DNA of 64,000 nucleotides, from positions 1 to 64,000 of the forward strand of contig NZ_FNUY01000017.1 of the NCBI RefSeq assembly GCF_900108245.1, read 5' to 3'. Every line of letters begins with the position of its first letter. Position 1 is the first letter of the stretch. The translations under genes and the position numbers were made by a program. Shown here in pieces: positions 8,518 through 17,741 of this stretch. The DNA comes from Allobosea lathyri. GTDB lineage: Bacteria; Pseudomonadota; Alphaproteobacteria; Rhizobiales; Beijerinckiaceae. The notes below the pieces were generated by a model. It ran no database searches and was not told the origin of the DNA. It was given only the letters and a program-made list of their open reading frames with translations.

Positions 8518-8546
8518 ACGATAAGCTGAGATCTTAAGAAAGTCAA
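8518..8546 (-). promoter_or_regulatory. Putative sigma-70-type promoter and long leader of cspA
   Basis: On the minus strand TTGACT is followed after 17 bp by TATCGT. Transcription from here would give a leader of about 130 nt before the cspA ATG, a length typical for cold-shock genes. The leader contains a U-rich stretch and a GCGCGTTGAAGCGC inverted repeat. Confidence 0.4.
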
Positions 8547-8651
8547 CCTTGAGTTAATGTCAATTGCATCTTCTTGAAAAGATTGCCGTTCGCCGTCAAT
8601 TTCAATACCGGCGAAATCGCGGCTGTCAGGTGCGCGGCATTCCCGCACAAC

Positions 8652-8870
8652 TCAGCCAGGCGGGGAAGACGATTTCGGGCTCGTCCCGATGAGTTGGCCG
8701 TGGCCGATCGCCCTTTCGAAGCCATCTGCACCGCGAATCCTGTATTGCCGCTCGCCATCCTCGCGCGTCGGCATGACACGAATGATCTCGTATTCGCCCG
8801 ACCCTGATTGATCGGCGAAGCCGAACGACAAGCGCACGATGTCGCCGACCTTGATGGGCTGTTCGGTCAT
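8652..8870 (-). CDS. Small conserved protein, SH3/KOW-like
   Basis: A 72-residue soluble protein with an SH3-like beta pattern: IKVGDIVRLSF, then EYEIIRVMP, then RQYRIRGADGFERAI. Such small barrels bind nucleic acid or protein, but no function is assigned. Its ATG overlaps the stop of the GH130 gene by four bases (ATGA), so it is the last gene of the mannose-related operon. Similar short proteins occur in Hyphomicrobiales. The coupling to carbohydrate genes may be positional only. Confidence 0.7.
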   Translation of the reverse strand: MTEQPIKVGDIVRLSFGFADQSGSGEYEIIRVMPTREDGERQYRIRGADGFERAIGHGQLIGTSPKSSSPPG

Positions 8871-10243
8871 CGCGTGTCGCTTTCAAGTGCAGCTTGGTCT
8901 GCCGGAAGCCGTTCCGCTTCGTAACAGGCGCCTGGTCGCGCATCGCAGCGCTCCATCGATTGCAGGAGGGCAGCGATGCGGATCGTCGCGAAATTGCAGA
9001 AGGTGTCGGAGACCGCATAGGGCAGAATGATCTGGTCCCCGTGGCGCATCGCGCCGCAGGTGTAGACGACATTGGGCACATATCCCTCGCGTTCGGATGG
9101 CTCAGGGCGAACAAAGGGTTCGCGGGAGCGCGCGAGCACTTTCGACGGATCCGCCTTGTCGAGAAGTACGGCTCCGATCGAATATTTCCGCACCGGCCCG
9201 ACGCCATGGGTCAGCAGCAGCCAGCCTTCGTCGAGTTCGATGGGCGAGCCGCATGTGCCGATCTGGATGAATTCCCAAGGGAATTGCGGCTTCAGCAGGG
9301 CGACGCCCCCGTCCCAGGTGAAGAGGTCGTCGGAGTAGATCAAATAGAGGTTTTCGCTGTCCTGCCGCGCGATCATGGCATAGCGGCCACCGATCTTGCG
9401 CGGAAACAGCGCCATGCCCTTGTTCACGGCGGCCGAGCCCCGCAGCGGCGACATCCGGAACGACAGAAAGTCGCTGGTCTCGATCAGTTCCGAGCGGATG
9501 CCCTTGCCGTTATAGGCGGTGTAGGTCGCGCGAAACACGGTCCGTCCGTCCTCGTCAAAAGCGACGAAGCGCGCATCCTCGATCCCATTGGACTGCGATG
9601 CGGTGACCGGAAAGATCACGCGCTCGCTGATGTCGCCATCGGGCGAGAAGACCACTTCGACGTCCTCTCCGTCGAGACGCGCCATGCGGTTGCGCAAGGT
9701 GGCGATCGAGGCCAGGCGCGAGGTTGGATCGACGCTGACGCTGCCATCGTTTGCGATCGATCCCGAGCGGAACGTCAGGGACGAGATATGCCCCTCTCCA
9801 ACGGCGCGAACGCTCAGGACGAAGCGAAGCCCGCCTTCAGGAGCGCCGGACTGATCAGGATGCGAGACGATGCTCGGATTGAAGAGCGCCGCCGCCTCGA
9901 ACGAATACTCGTGCAGGAAATAGGATCCCACCAACCGGCGCTGGACCTGCGTGAATTCGCGATGGGTCTCGAAAGCCTCTTCCATCTCGTTGGCGCGGGC
10001 CTCGAACCTCTCCAGAAGGTTGCGATGCCTGCCCTTGAAATTCTCCAGCACCTCGGTGAGCAGGTTTTCCGCTGTCGCAGGGTCGAGCGACAGGACCCGG
10101 TCGACGATATGGTTCGCCCGGAGCTTGTCGGTGTGGCTGAGATCGCTGGGCTCGGCCTGGGGGCCGAACCGACGCACGACGACGCGGGCAGGATCGGGGC
10201 GCAAATACAAGGCCTGCCGGTTGAGGAAGGTACGTTGGGACAA
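8867..10243 (-). CDS. GH130-family beta-mannoside phosphorylase or mannosidase
   Basis: A 458-residue five-bladed beta-propeller enzyme of the family acting on beta-mannosides. Recognised segments are SNGIEDARFVAF (the GxEDxR motif), FRATYTAYNG, VNKGMALFPRKIGGRYAMIAR, and GTCGSPIELDEGWLLLTHGV. In phosphorylase members the segment before GxGxPPI usually reads WExxKIG with a phosphate-contacting Lys; here it is PWEFIQIG, with Gln in that place. This hints at a hydrolase or a different substrate. An N-terminal region of about 100 residues precedes the propeller. It follows the two-domain GT4 gene after 39 bp in an operon that begins with mannose-6-phosphate isomerase, so a mannose-containing glycan is the likely substrate. 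Confidence 0.85.
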   Translation of the reverse strand: MSQRTFLNRQALYLRPDPARVVVRRFGPQAEPSDLSHTDKLRANHIVDRVLSLDPATAENLLTEVLENFKGRHRNLLERFEARANEMEEAFETHREFTQVQRRLVGSYFLHEYSFEAAALFNPSIVSHPDQSGAPEGGLRFVLSVRAVGEGHISSLTFRSGSIANDGSVSVDPTSRLASIATLRNRMARLDGEDVEVVFSPDGDISERVIFPVTASQSNGIEDARFVAFDEDGRTVFRATYTAYNGKGIRSELIETSDFLSFRMSPLRGSAAVNKGMALFPRKIGGRYAMIARQDSENLYLIYSDDLFTWDGGVALLKPQFPWEFIQIGTCGSPIELDEGWLLLTHGVGPVRKYSIGAVLLDKADPSKVLARSREPFVRPEPSEREGYVPNVVYTCGAMRHGDQIILPYAVSDTFCNFATIRIAALLQSMERCDARPGACYEAERLPADQAALESDTR

Positions 10244-10282
10244 GGCGACCCCAGTCTCTTTTTTTGCGCGTTCGCCGGAGGC

Positions 10283-12568
10283 TCAGGCGTGCAAGGCCCG
10301 AAGCGGCGCCAGTTTCGGGCGATCCCCGCTGATGCGGGCTAGCTGGCGAATCTCGGCGAGGCTGAGCAGGTAGGATATCACGGATTCGCCGCCGCGGTTC
10401 TCATTTGGCCGGTCACGATGCAGGCCGTCCCGACAGGCGCCTGTATCCAGATCGACCAGCGGCGACGAGAGATCGTTATGCCCCAGGAACCAGGCGAAGG
10501 CGCGCGCGGCCTCGGCCCGCCATTGCGGGTTGCCATCGGCCCGCAAAGCGGCAAGGCAGGCCGAGACAGTCGCCGTCGCTTCCAGCGGCTGCTGATCGAA
10601 CGCCTTGGGCGCGCAGCGCTTGTCGCCGAAACTGTCCGAGCCGACCGGCCTGAACAAACCCGCCGGCGTGGTCTGCAGGCCTGTGAGCCAACGCAGCGAC
10701 CGCAAGCCGGCCTCGACATAGGCGGGGACCTTCATCGAGACGCCGGTTGCGATCAGGGCCTGGGGCAGGCGCGCATTGTCATAGGACAAGCCATCCTCGA
10801 ACCAGACCCAGTCGGGGGTCTCGACCTTCGACATCAGGCCGAGCAGCCGGTCAGCCAAAAGCGTGCGCAGCCAGATCGCGGTCGGTGGCGCGCCGACAAT
10901 CGTGCAATAGGCGTCGAGGCCGAGCAGGGCGAAAGCCCAGGCGCGGGGCGAAGTGAAGCCCTCGACGGTCGGCAGGGATTCCGCAAACAGGGCTGCGGCC
11001 CATCGCCGGCGCGAGGGGCTGACATCGCTGCGTGCGCATTCTCCGAGCGCCCAGAGCGTGCGTCCGTGACTGTCTTCCGAGCCGGTATCCTCCAGCCAGC
11101 GCCGGTCGAAGCTCATGAAATTGCGGAACCGTCGGGTATCGGGATTCCAGGCGTGCTGCACGAAGGAGGCGAAGCGCGCCGTCAGCGCTTCCGTCAGGCG
11201 TGACTCGCCAGTGCTGTTCAGCACGCAGGCGAGGAGCAGCGCGCGGGCATTGTCGTCGACGCAGTAGCCATGCGTGCGATCCGGCACGGAATGGACGGCG
11301 TGCTGGAACAGCCCGGTATCGTCACACATGCACAGGAGATGGCCGGTCTTCATCTCGGGCGGAGCGGCCATCTGTAGCGAAGGGCTTGTCTGGGCCGGGC
11401 TCGCGACGACGCTGAGCACACGGCCGCGGCGCGCCGTCTCGAAGGCTGCGAGATAGCGCTTGGCTGTTCGCTCCCATGTCATAGAACGGCTGCTCGCATA
11501 AGCGCGCAGCCGCATTGCCTGCCGCCGTTCGTCATCGGTCAGCAACCCGGCGATTTCGTCGCCGATGGCCACAGCGTCGCCGAACGGCACCAGGATACCG
11601 CGGCCATCGGCGAGCAGTTCCTGCGCATGCCAGTAAGGTGTCGAGACGACCGCCTTGCCCAGGCCGAAGCTGTAGGCCAGCGTGCCCGACGTCATCTGCG
11701 CCTCCTTGAGATAGGGCGTGACATAGACGTCGCACATCGAGATGAAGCCGAGCAGCGTCGCCTGGTCGACGAACTGGTCGAGGAAGACCACGTGATCCTC
11801 GACGCCGAGTTCGCGCACGCGGTTCATCAGGCTGGCGCGATAGGCCTCGCCCTGTTCGCGAACCAGATTGGGATGTGTCGCGCCCAGAACCACATAGACC
11901 GCATCGGGACGGCGTCTCAGGATCGAGGGCATCGCGTCGATCATCACCTCGATGCCTTTGTTGGGCGACAAAAGGCCGAAGGTCAGGATGACGGAGCGGC
12001 CGCTGAAGCCGAGCCTGGCCTTGGCCTCCTCGGGCTCGAGAAAGGCGAATTCGGGAATGCCGTGGGCGATGACCTCGATCTTGTCGGCGGGGAGCCGATA
12101 GACCGTGCGCAGCAGGTGGCGCGCCTTGTCGGCCATGACGACGACCCGTGCCGAAGCGTCGATGATCCGCTCCATCACATCGCGCTGCGCACCTGTCGGC
12201 GCGGCCAGCACGGTGTGCAGCGTGGTGACGACCGGCATTGTCAGGCGCGAGAGCAGCGTCATGAGATGGCCGCCGGCCTCACCGCCGAAAATGCCGAACT
12301 CGTGCTGGAGCGAGACGACGTCGAACCGCCCGTCATTCAGGAAGTCGGCGGCACGCGCGTAGTCCTCCAGCTTGTCATCGCGAACCTGACAATGGACGGA
12401 GGGCGGATAGTCATAGCCACGGCCATGGTCGTTCATCGCCACGATCGATGTGTCGACATCCGCGCCCGAGGCCGCGGCGGCCAGCTGAAGATCGGTCGTG
12501 AAGGTCGCGATCCCACAGCGCCGCGGGAGAGAGTTGCCGATGAAGGCAATGCGATGGATCGGGCTCAT
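10283..12568 (-). CDS. Two-domain protein: GT4 glycosyltransferase plus C-terminal alpha/alpha-barrel domain
   Basis: A 761-residue protein. Residues 1-375 are a GT4 glycosyltransferase: IAFIGNSLPRRCGIATFT at the start, LQHEFGIFGG, LTFGLLSPNKG, and the retaining motif EAQMTSGTLAYSFGLGKAVV. After a linker, residues 430-750 form a helical-repeat domain (HGYCVDDNARALLLA, EDSHGRTLWALGE, YDNARLPQALI) resembling the (alpha/alpha)6 barrels of glycoside hydrolases. This fusion is known next to GH130 genes in several bacteria. Its stop is 39 bp before the GH130 start, and its ATG overlaps the isomerase stop (ATGA). It probably builds and trims a mannose polymer or oligomer; the donor is presumably GDP-mannose, by inference from the neighbouring isomerase. 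Confidence 0.85.
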   Translation of the reverse strand: MSPIHRIAFIGNSLPRRCGIATFTTDLQLAAAASGADVDTSIVAMNDHGRGYDYPPSVHCQVRDDKLEDYARAADFLNDGRFDVVSLQHEFGIFGGEAGGHLMTLLSRLTMPVVTTLHTVLAAPTGAQRDVMERIIDASARVVVMADKARHLLRTVYRLPADKIEVIAHGIPEFAFLEPEEAKARLGFSGRSVILTFGLLSPNKGIEVMIDAMPSILRRRPDAVYVVLGATHPNLVREQGEAYRASLMNRVRELGVEDHVVFLDQFVDQATLLGFISMCDVYVTPYLKEAQMTSGTLAYSFGLGKAVVSTPYWHAQELLADGRGILVPFGDAVAIGDEIAGLLTDDERRQAMRLRAYASSRSMTWERTAKRYLAAFETARRGRVLSVVASPAQTSPSLQMAAPPEMKTGHLLCMCDDTGLFQHAVHSVPDRTHGYCVDDNARALLLACVLNSTGESRLTEALTARFASFVQHAWNPDTRRFRNFMSFDRRWLEDTGSEDSHGRTLWALGECARSDVSPSRRRWAAALFAESLPTVEGFTSPRAWAFALLGLDAYCTIVGAPPTAIWLRTLLADRLLGLMSKVETPDWVWFEDGLSYDNARLPQALIATGVSMKVPAYVEAGLRSLRWLTGLQTTPAGLFRPVGSDSFGDKRCAPKAFDQQPLEATATVSACLAALRADGNPQWRAEAARAFAWFLGHNDLSSPLVDLDTGACRDGLHRDRPNENRGGESVISYLLSLAEIRQLARISGDRPKLAPLRALHA

Positions 12569-13524
12569 GATTGTGCCTCCGTGAAAGAATTCGTCGAACC
12601 CGCAAGCGCGGGAAGCGGCGCGGGTGACTGAAAAGCGGGATTGCCAGCGGCGAATGCAGCGCTGCCGTCGACAGCGCGGAGGAAATCGCGGATGGGTTCT
12701 GCGGCGTCATAGGCCACAAGGCAGGTCACGCCATTGCGGCCCGCCTCGATGCGCATGAGCTGGTCGTCAACGAAGCAGCCCTCGCCAATGCCGGTCTGGG
12801 ACGGCCCGAACCGGGCATTGCCGTCGATCACGACCAGCCAGGTCTCGCATCTGGCATCCAGTTCCCACGTAGCCCCGGCTGCCAGATCGAGCCGTTCGAG
12901 GATGAAATACGGGCTTGCGACGAGCAGGGTCCTGGCGTCGCTCAGGCGCTGCGGCGGCGTCTGCTCGTCAGACGGCCTGGCGTGGGCAGCCGCAACCCCG
13001 CTTTCGATGTGAAGTTCGCGGGCGCGGCCATGGTCAAACAGGCGGAATGTCGTATCGCTTCGCTGCTGGATTTCCACCAGCACGAGGCCGGGGCCAATGG
13101 CGTGGATCGTTCCGGCCGGCACGAAGATGACATCGCCCTTCACGGCCCTGCGCCATTGCACAAGATCGGCGATCGAGCCATCCGCGATGGCGGCCCGCAG
13201 CTGGGAGCCCGTGAGCGCGGACTTCAGCCCAAGGCCGACAGTGGCATCAGGCGTTGCCGAAAGGATGTACCAGGCTTCGGTCTTGCCGTGCGGCAGCCCC
13301 ATCGCCTGCGCCATTGCGTCGTCGGGGTGCACCTGGATCGAGAGCGCCTCCTGCGTAAACAGCAATTTGAGCAGGAGGGCGGCTTCGGGCGCTTTCGGAT
13401 CACGACGCTGGAACCAGAGTTCGCCGATCGCGGCGTCGCCATGTTCGGCCTCGCTCCAGGGCAGAAGCTCGGTCGATCCCCAAGGCTTGGGTACAAGCTG
13501 AATTCTGGCTTGTTCGAGCGCCAT
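12565..13524 (-). CDS. manA: Class I mannose-6-phosphate isomerase (cupin)
   Basis: Interconverts fructose-6-phosphate and mannose-6-phosphate, feeding GDP-mannose synthesis. The 319-residue protein carries the zinc-site segments IQVHPDD and KTEAWYIL and the cupin segment GDVIFVPAGTIHAIG, with a LFDHGR motif near the active site. The ATG at 13524 follows AGGAG and is preferred over the open frame further upstream. It is the first gene of a four-gene operon (isomerase, GT4, GH130, small protein), all with overlapping or near-overlapping ends. The upstream 240 bp show no obvious promoter of the EcfG type. Confidence 0.88.
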   Translation of the reverse strand: MALEQARIQLVPKPWGSTELLPWSEAEHGDAAIGELWFQRRDPKAPEAALLLKLLFTQEALSIQVHPDDAMAQAMGLPHGKTEAWYILSATPDATVGLGLKSALTGSQLRAAIADGSIADLVQWRRAVKGDVIFVPAGTIHAIGPGLVLVEIQQRSDTTFRLFDHGRARELHIESGVAAAHARPSDEQTPPQRLSDARTLLVASPYFILERLDLAAGATWELDARCETWLVVIDGNARFGPSQTGIGEGCFVDDQLMRIEAGRNGVTCLVAYDAAEPIRDFLRAVDGSAAFAAGNPAFQSPAPLPALAGSTNSFTEAQS

Positions 13525-13765
13525 ATCGGTCTCCTGGTTCGCATTGCCGTCGATCCCGCGACAGGGTGTCGGGGACACGGCAATGGTCGGCGACGGCTTC
13601 AATGGCGCTGGTGTCGAGGGGGCAAGGCCCCGTCGCGAGCGGCGTCATGCGCGGCGTAGCGCGCGGAAAACGGGTCAGGCCCACCCCATTGCTGGAGCGG
13701 GCTTGCAACCCGAGAAGGGAATGCCGGCGCGCGGTGCGCCGTCATCAGTTGGTCAGGCGATCAGC

Positions 13766-14182
13766 TTACTCGATGACCTGAACGACGCGGCCGGTCCTGG
13801 GATCGACCAGTACGGTGCGGTTGTTGACCACCGTGTAGCGATAGCTGGTCTCGCCATATTCGCGGGGCACGTCGTAATAGGTGACCCCCTCGTTCGGCAG
13901 TGTGGCGCCTACGACCACCGGCTCGGCATAGGTGTAGGACGGACGGCGCTGTTCCACGACATAGGTCTGGAATCGCGGGGTCTGGTCGCCGATGATGGCA
14001 CCGACGACGGCGCCCCCGACACCACCAACGACGGCACCGATCGGGCCACCGACGATAGCACCGCCGACCGCTCCAGTCGCAGCACCGCCGACAGCGCCGC
14101 CCTGAGCCGCCGGAGCGTTCTGGGCGAAAGCCGTCGCAGGCGCGATCGAAATCGCGGCCAAAAGCAAAATTGTCTTCATCAT
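13766..14182 (-). CDS. DUF1236 protein with glycine-zipper segment, secreted
   Basis: A 138-residue protein with a signal peptide (KTILLLAAISIAPATAFAQ). Next is a Gly-rich zipper (GGAVGGAATGAVGGAIVGGP and beyond, about residues 27-65), then a DUF1236 domain ending VLVDPRTGRVVQVIE. Glycine zippers can insert in membranes; DUF1236 proteins are common in Hyphomicrobiales and have no known function. Two ATGs occur in a row (14182, 14179) and AAGGA lies 8 bp before the first. An exact EcfG-type promoter sits 65 bp upstream, so it is probably part of the general stress response. Confidence 0.82.
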   Translation of the reverse strand: MMKTILLLAAISIAPATAFAQNAPAAQGGAVGGAATGAVGGAIVGGPIGAVVGGVGGAVVGAIIGDQTPRFQTYVVEQRRPSYTYAEPVVVGATLPNEGVTYYDVPREYGETSYRYTVVNNRTVLVDPRTGRVVQVIE

Positions 14183-14246
14183 GGAAGTAATCCTTCGCAT
14201 GAACCGGCGAGAAAGGATATCCGTCAAGCTGGTCAAGTGAACTTAA

Positions 14247-14271
14247 AACGGCAAATTACATAAAAGGTTCC
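14247..14271 (-). promoter_or_regulatory. EcfG-type general stress promoter of the DUF1236 gene
   Basis: On the minus strand GGAAC, a 16-bp spacer and CGTT, an exact match to the EcfG/RpoE2 layout. The region is AT-rich. Predicted start of transcription is about 55-60 nt before the DUF1236 start codon. Confidence 0.75.
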
Positions 14272-14393
14272 GATTTTTATTTTTTGATAACGTCGCGTCT
14301 CACGAATAAATACCCAGTCATCCAGAAACGGAGGTTGGTTTTTATCGACATTATTTAGTGGAGTTCGACCTGCCGGGTCGGAGCCCGGCTGGT

Positions 14394-14616
14394 ATGTCGA
14401 AAGCTCTGTCTGTCGATCTTCGTTCGGGTGCTGGCGGCGGTGGTGCGCGGGTTGACGCATCGGAAAGCCGGCGAGCGGTTTGGCGTGAGTGCGGCCAGCG
14501 TCAGCCGCTGGCCCAAGCTGGAGCGTGAGCAGGGTGATGCGCGCCCCGGCCCGCTTGGCGGCGACAGGCGCTCGCATCGGCTTGAGCGGCATGGTGCGGT
14601 GATCAGCGCGCGATAG
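14394..14616 (+). pseudogene. IS630-family transposase remnant
   Basis: The ATG at 14394 begins MSKALSVDLRS. The sequence then continues in another frame as VLAAVVRGLTHRKAGERFGVS and SAASVSRWPKLEREQGDARP. Together these match the helix-turn-helix N-terminus of IS630-family transposases. The break near 14427 fits a 2-base deletion. The frame ends at a stop soon after HGAVI, so the catalytic DDE part is missing. No terminal inverted repeats were identified. Confidence 0.75.
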
Positions 14617-14870
14617 TCAGCGGGTCGTGGTCGATTGCGGAGATTGGTTCCGGTGGCTGTGAGCGGACATTCGCCTTGCAGTAATCGCTGCATCTTCGAT
14701 GACGGGTAAGGTGCGGGGGCTTGCCGCCAACCCTGCGGACGTGCCTTGTGAAAGACTGATCATTTCTCAAAAGCCGCACAGGGCGCCTGGCGATCATCGG
14801 TTTTTATTCTCGGTCAGCCGCTCGTCTCCGCGCTCGATTATCTCGCACAGGCCTTCTTGGAGATAAAACT

Positions 14871-15245
14871 ATGTTCACGCACGTCATGATCGGCAGCAAC
14901 GACCTGGAGCGGGCTAGAGATTTCTACGACGCCACATTCGCCGCGTTAGGAGGCGAGCCTGGCGAGATAGATGCCAGAGGCAGGCTGATCTATGCCCATA
15001 AGGGCGGCCGGCTGATGATTACGAAGCCGATCGACGGCAATCCAGCGACCGCGGCCAACGGTGGGACCATCGGCATCGCCGCTGCGAGCCGTGACCATGT
15101 TCTCGCGTGGCATAAGGCCGGCACCACGCGTGGTGGAACGGCGATCGAGAGCCCACCCAGCGAGCGTCCGAACGGAGCCTTCGTCGCCTACCTTCGCGAT
15201 CCGGACGGAAACAAGCTCACCGCGCGCTCTCAGCCGACGAAGTAG
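14871..15245 (+). CDS. VOC (glyoxalase/bleomycin-resistance fold) family protein
   Basis: A 124-residue single VOC domain: MFTHVMIGSNDLERARDFYDA at the start, and an AFVAYLRDPDGNKLTAR end with the metal-side segment typical of the fold. The family includes glyoxalases, dioxygenases and resistance proteins, and substrate cannot be inferred. GGAG lies 7-10 bp before the ATG. It stands alone, preceded by 250 bp of IS-flanking sequence and followed by 300 bp without a gene. Confidence 0.8.
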   Translation: MFTHVMIGSNDLERARDFYDATFAALGGEPGEIDARGRLIYAHKGGRLMITKPIDGNPATAANGGTIGIAAASRDHVLAWHKAGTTRGGTAIESPPSERPNGAFVAYLRDPDGNKLTARSQPTK

Positions 15246-15549
15246 CACAATCGGCAACAGCCCCTCCGGAGATCATCCCGCTCCCGGGAAATCCGCCGGC
15301 CAGCGGACGGTCCAATCTCATCCTCTCCTTTCGGGATCGGCTGCCAGGACGCTGACCTCGCCGTAGTTCCAGATCAGCCCGCCTGGGCCGCTGCCGGCAC
15401 TGCCAAAGTCGCCGGAATGCGCCGACCCGCGACATCGGCCGATGGCATGGGCAGTCCCCACGCTTCTGCAATCAAGCGCCAGCCTGTACGAAGAGGGTAA
15501 GCCGTGGCGACAGCGGCTAGGCAGAAACCATTAGGGAGATCTCGCCCCC
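15246..15549. other. Intergenic region without a recognised gene
   Basis: About 300 bp between the VOC gene and the FMN dehydrogenase. No convincing open frame or hairpin was seen. A GGGAG ribosome-binding site for the following GTG start is at about 15535-15539. Confidence 0.4.
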
Positions 15550-16713
15550 GTGCCGACCGGACGCATCTTCACGACAGGCCAGATGGCCGCTCTTGCCCGC
15601 AAGCGCCTGCCGCGCGCGATCTTCGATTTCGTCGAGGGCGGCGCTGGCTCAGAAACCGCCGTGCTGAGAAACCGGGAGCGCTTCGAGCAGATCGCCCTGA
15701 TGCCGCAGGCCCTGCGTGACTGCTCGGCGGCCCATTCCGAGATCACGATCTTCAGTCGCCGTTACGCCGCGCCCTTCGGCATCGCCCCGATGGGCTTCGC
15801 CAACCTCGTCTGCCCTGGGACGGACCTCGCTCTGGCTCGCGCGGCAAAGGCGTGTAACATCCCCTATGTCCTGTCCACGGCTGCGACGACCTCGATCGAG
15901 ACGATCGCCGGCGTCGCGCAGGACAATCTCTGGTTCCAGCTCTACCCCGGCGCCGATGAGGACATCGCCGCAGCGCTGATGGAGCGGGCACTAAAGGCCG
16001 GCGTCACGACCCTCGTCGTCACCGTGGACATCCCTGTTCCGGCCAAACGCGTCCGCGATCTCACCAATGGGCTGGCCATCCCGCTTCGCCCGTCGCTGCG
16101 CACGGTTCTCGATGTCGGGCGGCACCCCGCCTGGCTGCTGCGGGCAGCCCTCGGCGAGCGTCCCGGCATGGCGAATTTCGTGGAGAACAAGGGTTCGATG
16201 AGCGGTTTGGCCCACGCCGAATTCGTCTCGCGTCAGCTCTCCTGCCCCGGTCTCGACTGGAAGCGGATCGAGCGCATCCGCAAGGCCTGGCCGCATCACC
16301 TCGTCATCAAGGGCATCCTGAACCCGCAGGATGCCCTTGCCGCCGAACGGATCGGCGCCGACGGTCTCGTCGTGTCCAACCATGGCGGGCGCCAGCTCGA
16401 TTCGGCGCCCTCTTCGATCGAGGTCCTGCCCGCGATCCGCGAAGCCTGCGGCGATCGATTGACGTTGATCCTGGATAGCGGCGTGCGCACCGGCGACGAC
16501 ATCGCGCGCGGTCTTGCTTCGGGGGCGGACTTCGTCCTGTTGGGACGGCCGTTCCTGTTTGCCGTGGCGGCGCTTGGCCTGACGCGCGGCCCGACGGAGA
16601 TCATCGACGTCCTTCGCGCCGAATTCCTGAACACGCTGATCCACCTCGGCTGCGCCGATCCTTCCGAGCTCGGCAGCGACCATCTCTGGCCAAGGCAGGG
16701 AGCCAACCGATGA
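15550..16713 (+). CDS. FMN-dependent alpha-hydroxy-acid dehydrogenase (LldD/mandelate dehydrogenase family)
   Basis: Oxidises an alpha-hydroxy acid to the 2-keto acid with FMN. The 387-residue TIM-barrel protein has the catalytic pair H278 and R281 in SNHGGRQLD. Other family segments are PFGIAPMGFANLV near the FMN phosphate, NLWFQLYP, and the late ILDSGVRTGDDIARGLASGAD with LLGRPFLFA. It starts at GTG 15550, preceded by GGGAG. It overlaps the next gene by four bases (ATGA at 16710). Lactate, mandelate and glycolate are all possible substrates. A nearby TRAP receptor of the keto-acid type suggests small organic acids. Confidence 0.88.
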   Translation: MPTGRIFTTGQMAALARKRLPRAIFDFVEGGAGSETAVLRNRERFEQIALMPQALRDCSAAHSEITIFSRRYAAPFGIAPMGFANLVCPGTDLALARAAKACNIPYVLSTAATTSIETIAGVAQDNLWFQLYPGADEDIAAALMERALKAGVTTLVVTVDIPVPAKRVRDLTNGLAIPLRPSLRTVLDVGRHPAWLLRAALGERPGMANFVENKGSMSGLAHAEFVSRQLSCPGLDWKRIERIRKAWPHHLVIKGILNPQDALAAERIGADGLVVSNHGGRQLDSAPSSIEVLPAIREACGDRLTLILDSGVRTGDDIARGLASGADFVLLGRPFLFAVAALGLTRGPTEIIDVLRAEFLNTLIHLGCADPSELGSDHLWPRQGANR

Positions 16714-17606
16714 AGATCGCGATCATGGGAGCTGGCGCCGTCGGCTGCTATTACGGCGCCATGCTGGCGCGGGCCGGCCATGCGCTGACGCTGATCACGC
16801 GGCCGCAGCATGTCGAGGCGATCAAAGAACGCGGCCTCGTCTTCGAGACCAAGGCTTTCACCGAGACCGTCCCGGTCACCGCGACGACGCAGCCGTCCGG
16901 CGTCGCCGACGCGGAGATCATCCTATTCTGCGTGAAATCGGGCGACACGGCTTCGGCCGGCAATGACATCGCATCCCACCTAGCCACTGACGCCTCGATC
17001 CTGAGCCTGCAGAACGGCGTCGACAACGCCGAACGCCTGCAGGAGGTCTTGGGACGGCCGGTGATCCCGACCGCGGTCTATGTGGCCTGCGAGATGTCGG
17101 GGCCGGGCCATGTCAGGCATCACGGCCGCGGCGAACTGGTCATCGGGCCCAGCCCTTCTAGTGCAATGATCGTCGAGACTTTCGGACAGGCCGGCATCGG
17201 CACGGAGATCTCCGACAACGTCATCAGCGCGCTCTGGACCAAACTGATCGTGAACTGCGCCTACAACGCCCTCTCGGCCATCCCGCAACTGCCCTATGGC
17301 CGGATGACCGCGGTCGAGGGCGTCGGCGCCAGCATGACCGACATCGTCGCGGAATGCCTGGCCGTGGCGAAACGCAAGCATATCCTCGTCGACGAGAGCA
17401 TTCTGGACACCGTGCTGGGTCTCGCCTCGGGGATGCCGGACCAGTTCTCCTCGACCGCGCATGACCTCGCGCGCGGTAAGATGACCGAGATCGACCACCT
17501 CAACGGCTATGTCGCCAGGACCGGCGCACAGCTTGGGATCGCGACACCGGCCAACCGCCTGCTTACCGTCGTGGTCAAGCTGATGGAGGAACGTTCCAGG
17601 TCCTGA
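16710..17606 (+). CDS. Ketopantoate reductase family protein (PanE/ApbA-like)
   Basis: NAD(P)H-dependent reductase of 298 residues. The N-terminal Rossmann motif is IAIMGAGAVGCYYGAMLARAG; the C-terminal helical domain contains the family Lys in LWTKLIVNCAYNALSA and the EIDHLNGYV segment. PanE reduces 2-ketopantoate in pantothenate synthesis, but many homologues act on other 2-keto acids. The 4-bp overlap with an alpha-hydroxy-acid dehydrogenase suggests a catabolic role here, with the two enzymes interconverting hydroxy and keto forms of one substrate. I do not assign panE. Confidence 0.82.
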   Translation: MKIAIMGAGAVGCYYGAMLARAGHALTLITRPQHVEAIKERGLVFETKAFTETVPVTATTQPSGVADAEIILFCVKSGDTASAGNDIASHLATDASILSLQNGVDNAERLQEVLGRPVIPTAVYVACEMSGPGHVRHHGRGELVIGPSPSSAMIVETFGQAGIGTEISDNVISALWTKLIVNCAYNALSAIPQLPYGRMTAVEGVGASMTDIVAECLAVAKRKHILVDESILDTVLGLASGMPDQFSSTAHDLARGKMTEIDHLNGYVARTGAQLGIATPANRLLTVVVKLMEERSRS

Positions 17607-17741
17607 ACGCCGCGCCTGCCCGATGCGTCGAGCCGCCGGGCCGGCATGCAGCCGCGTTCATTGTCGCTCGCAGCCGACGCTGCCATTCTGCCCGCACGCC
17701 GATAACGGCGAAGCAAAAAAATCAGGCAGGAAACGACATCC

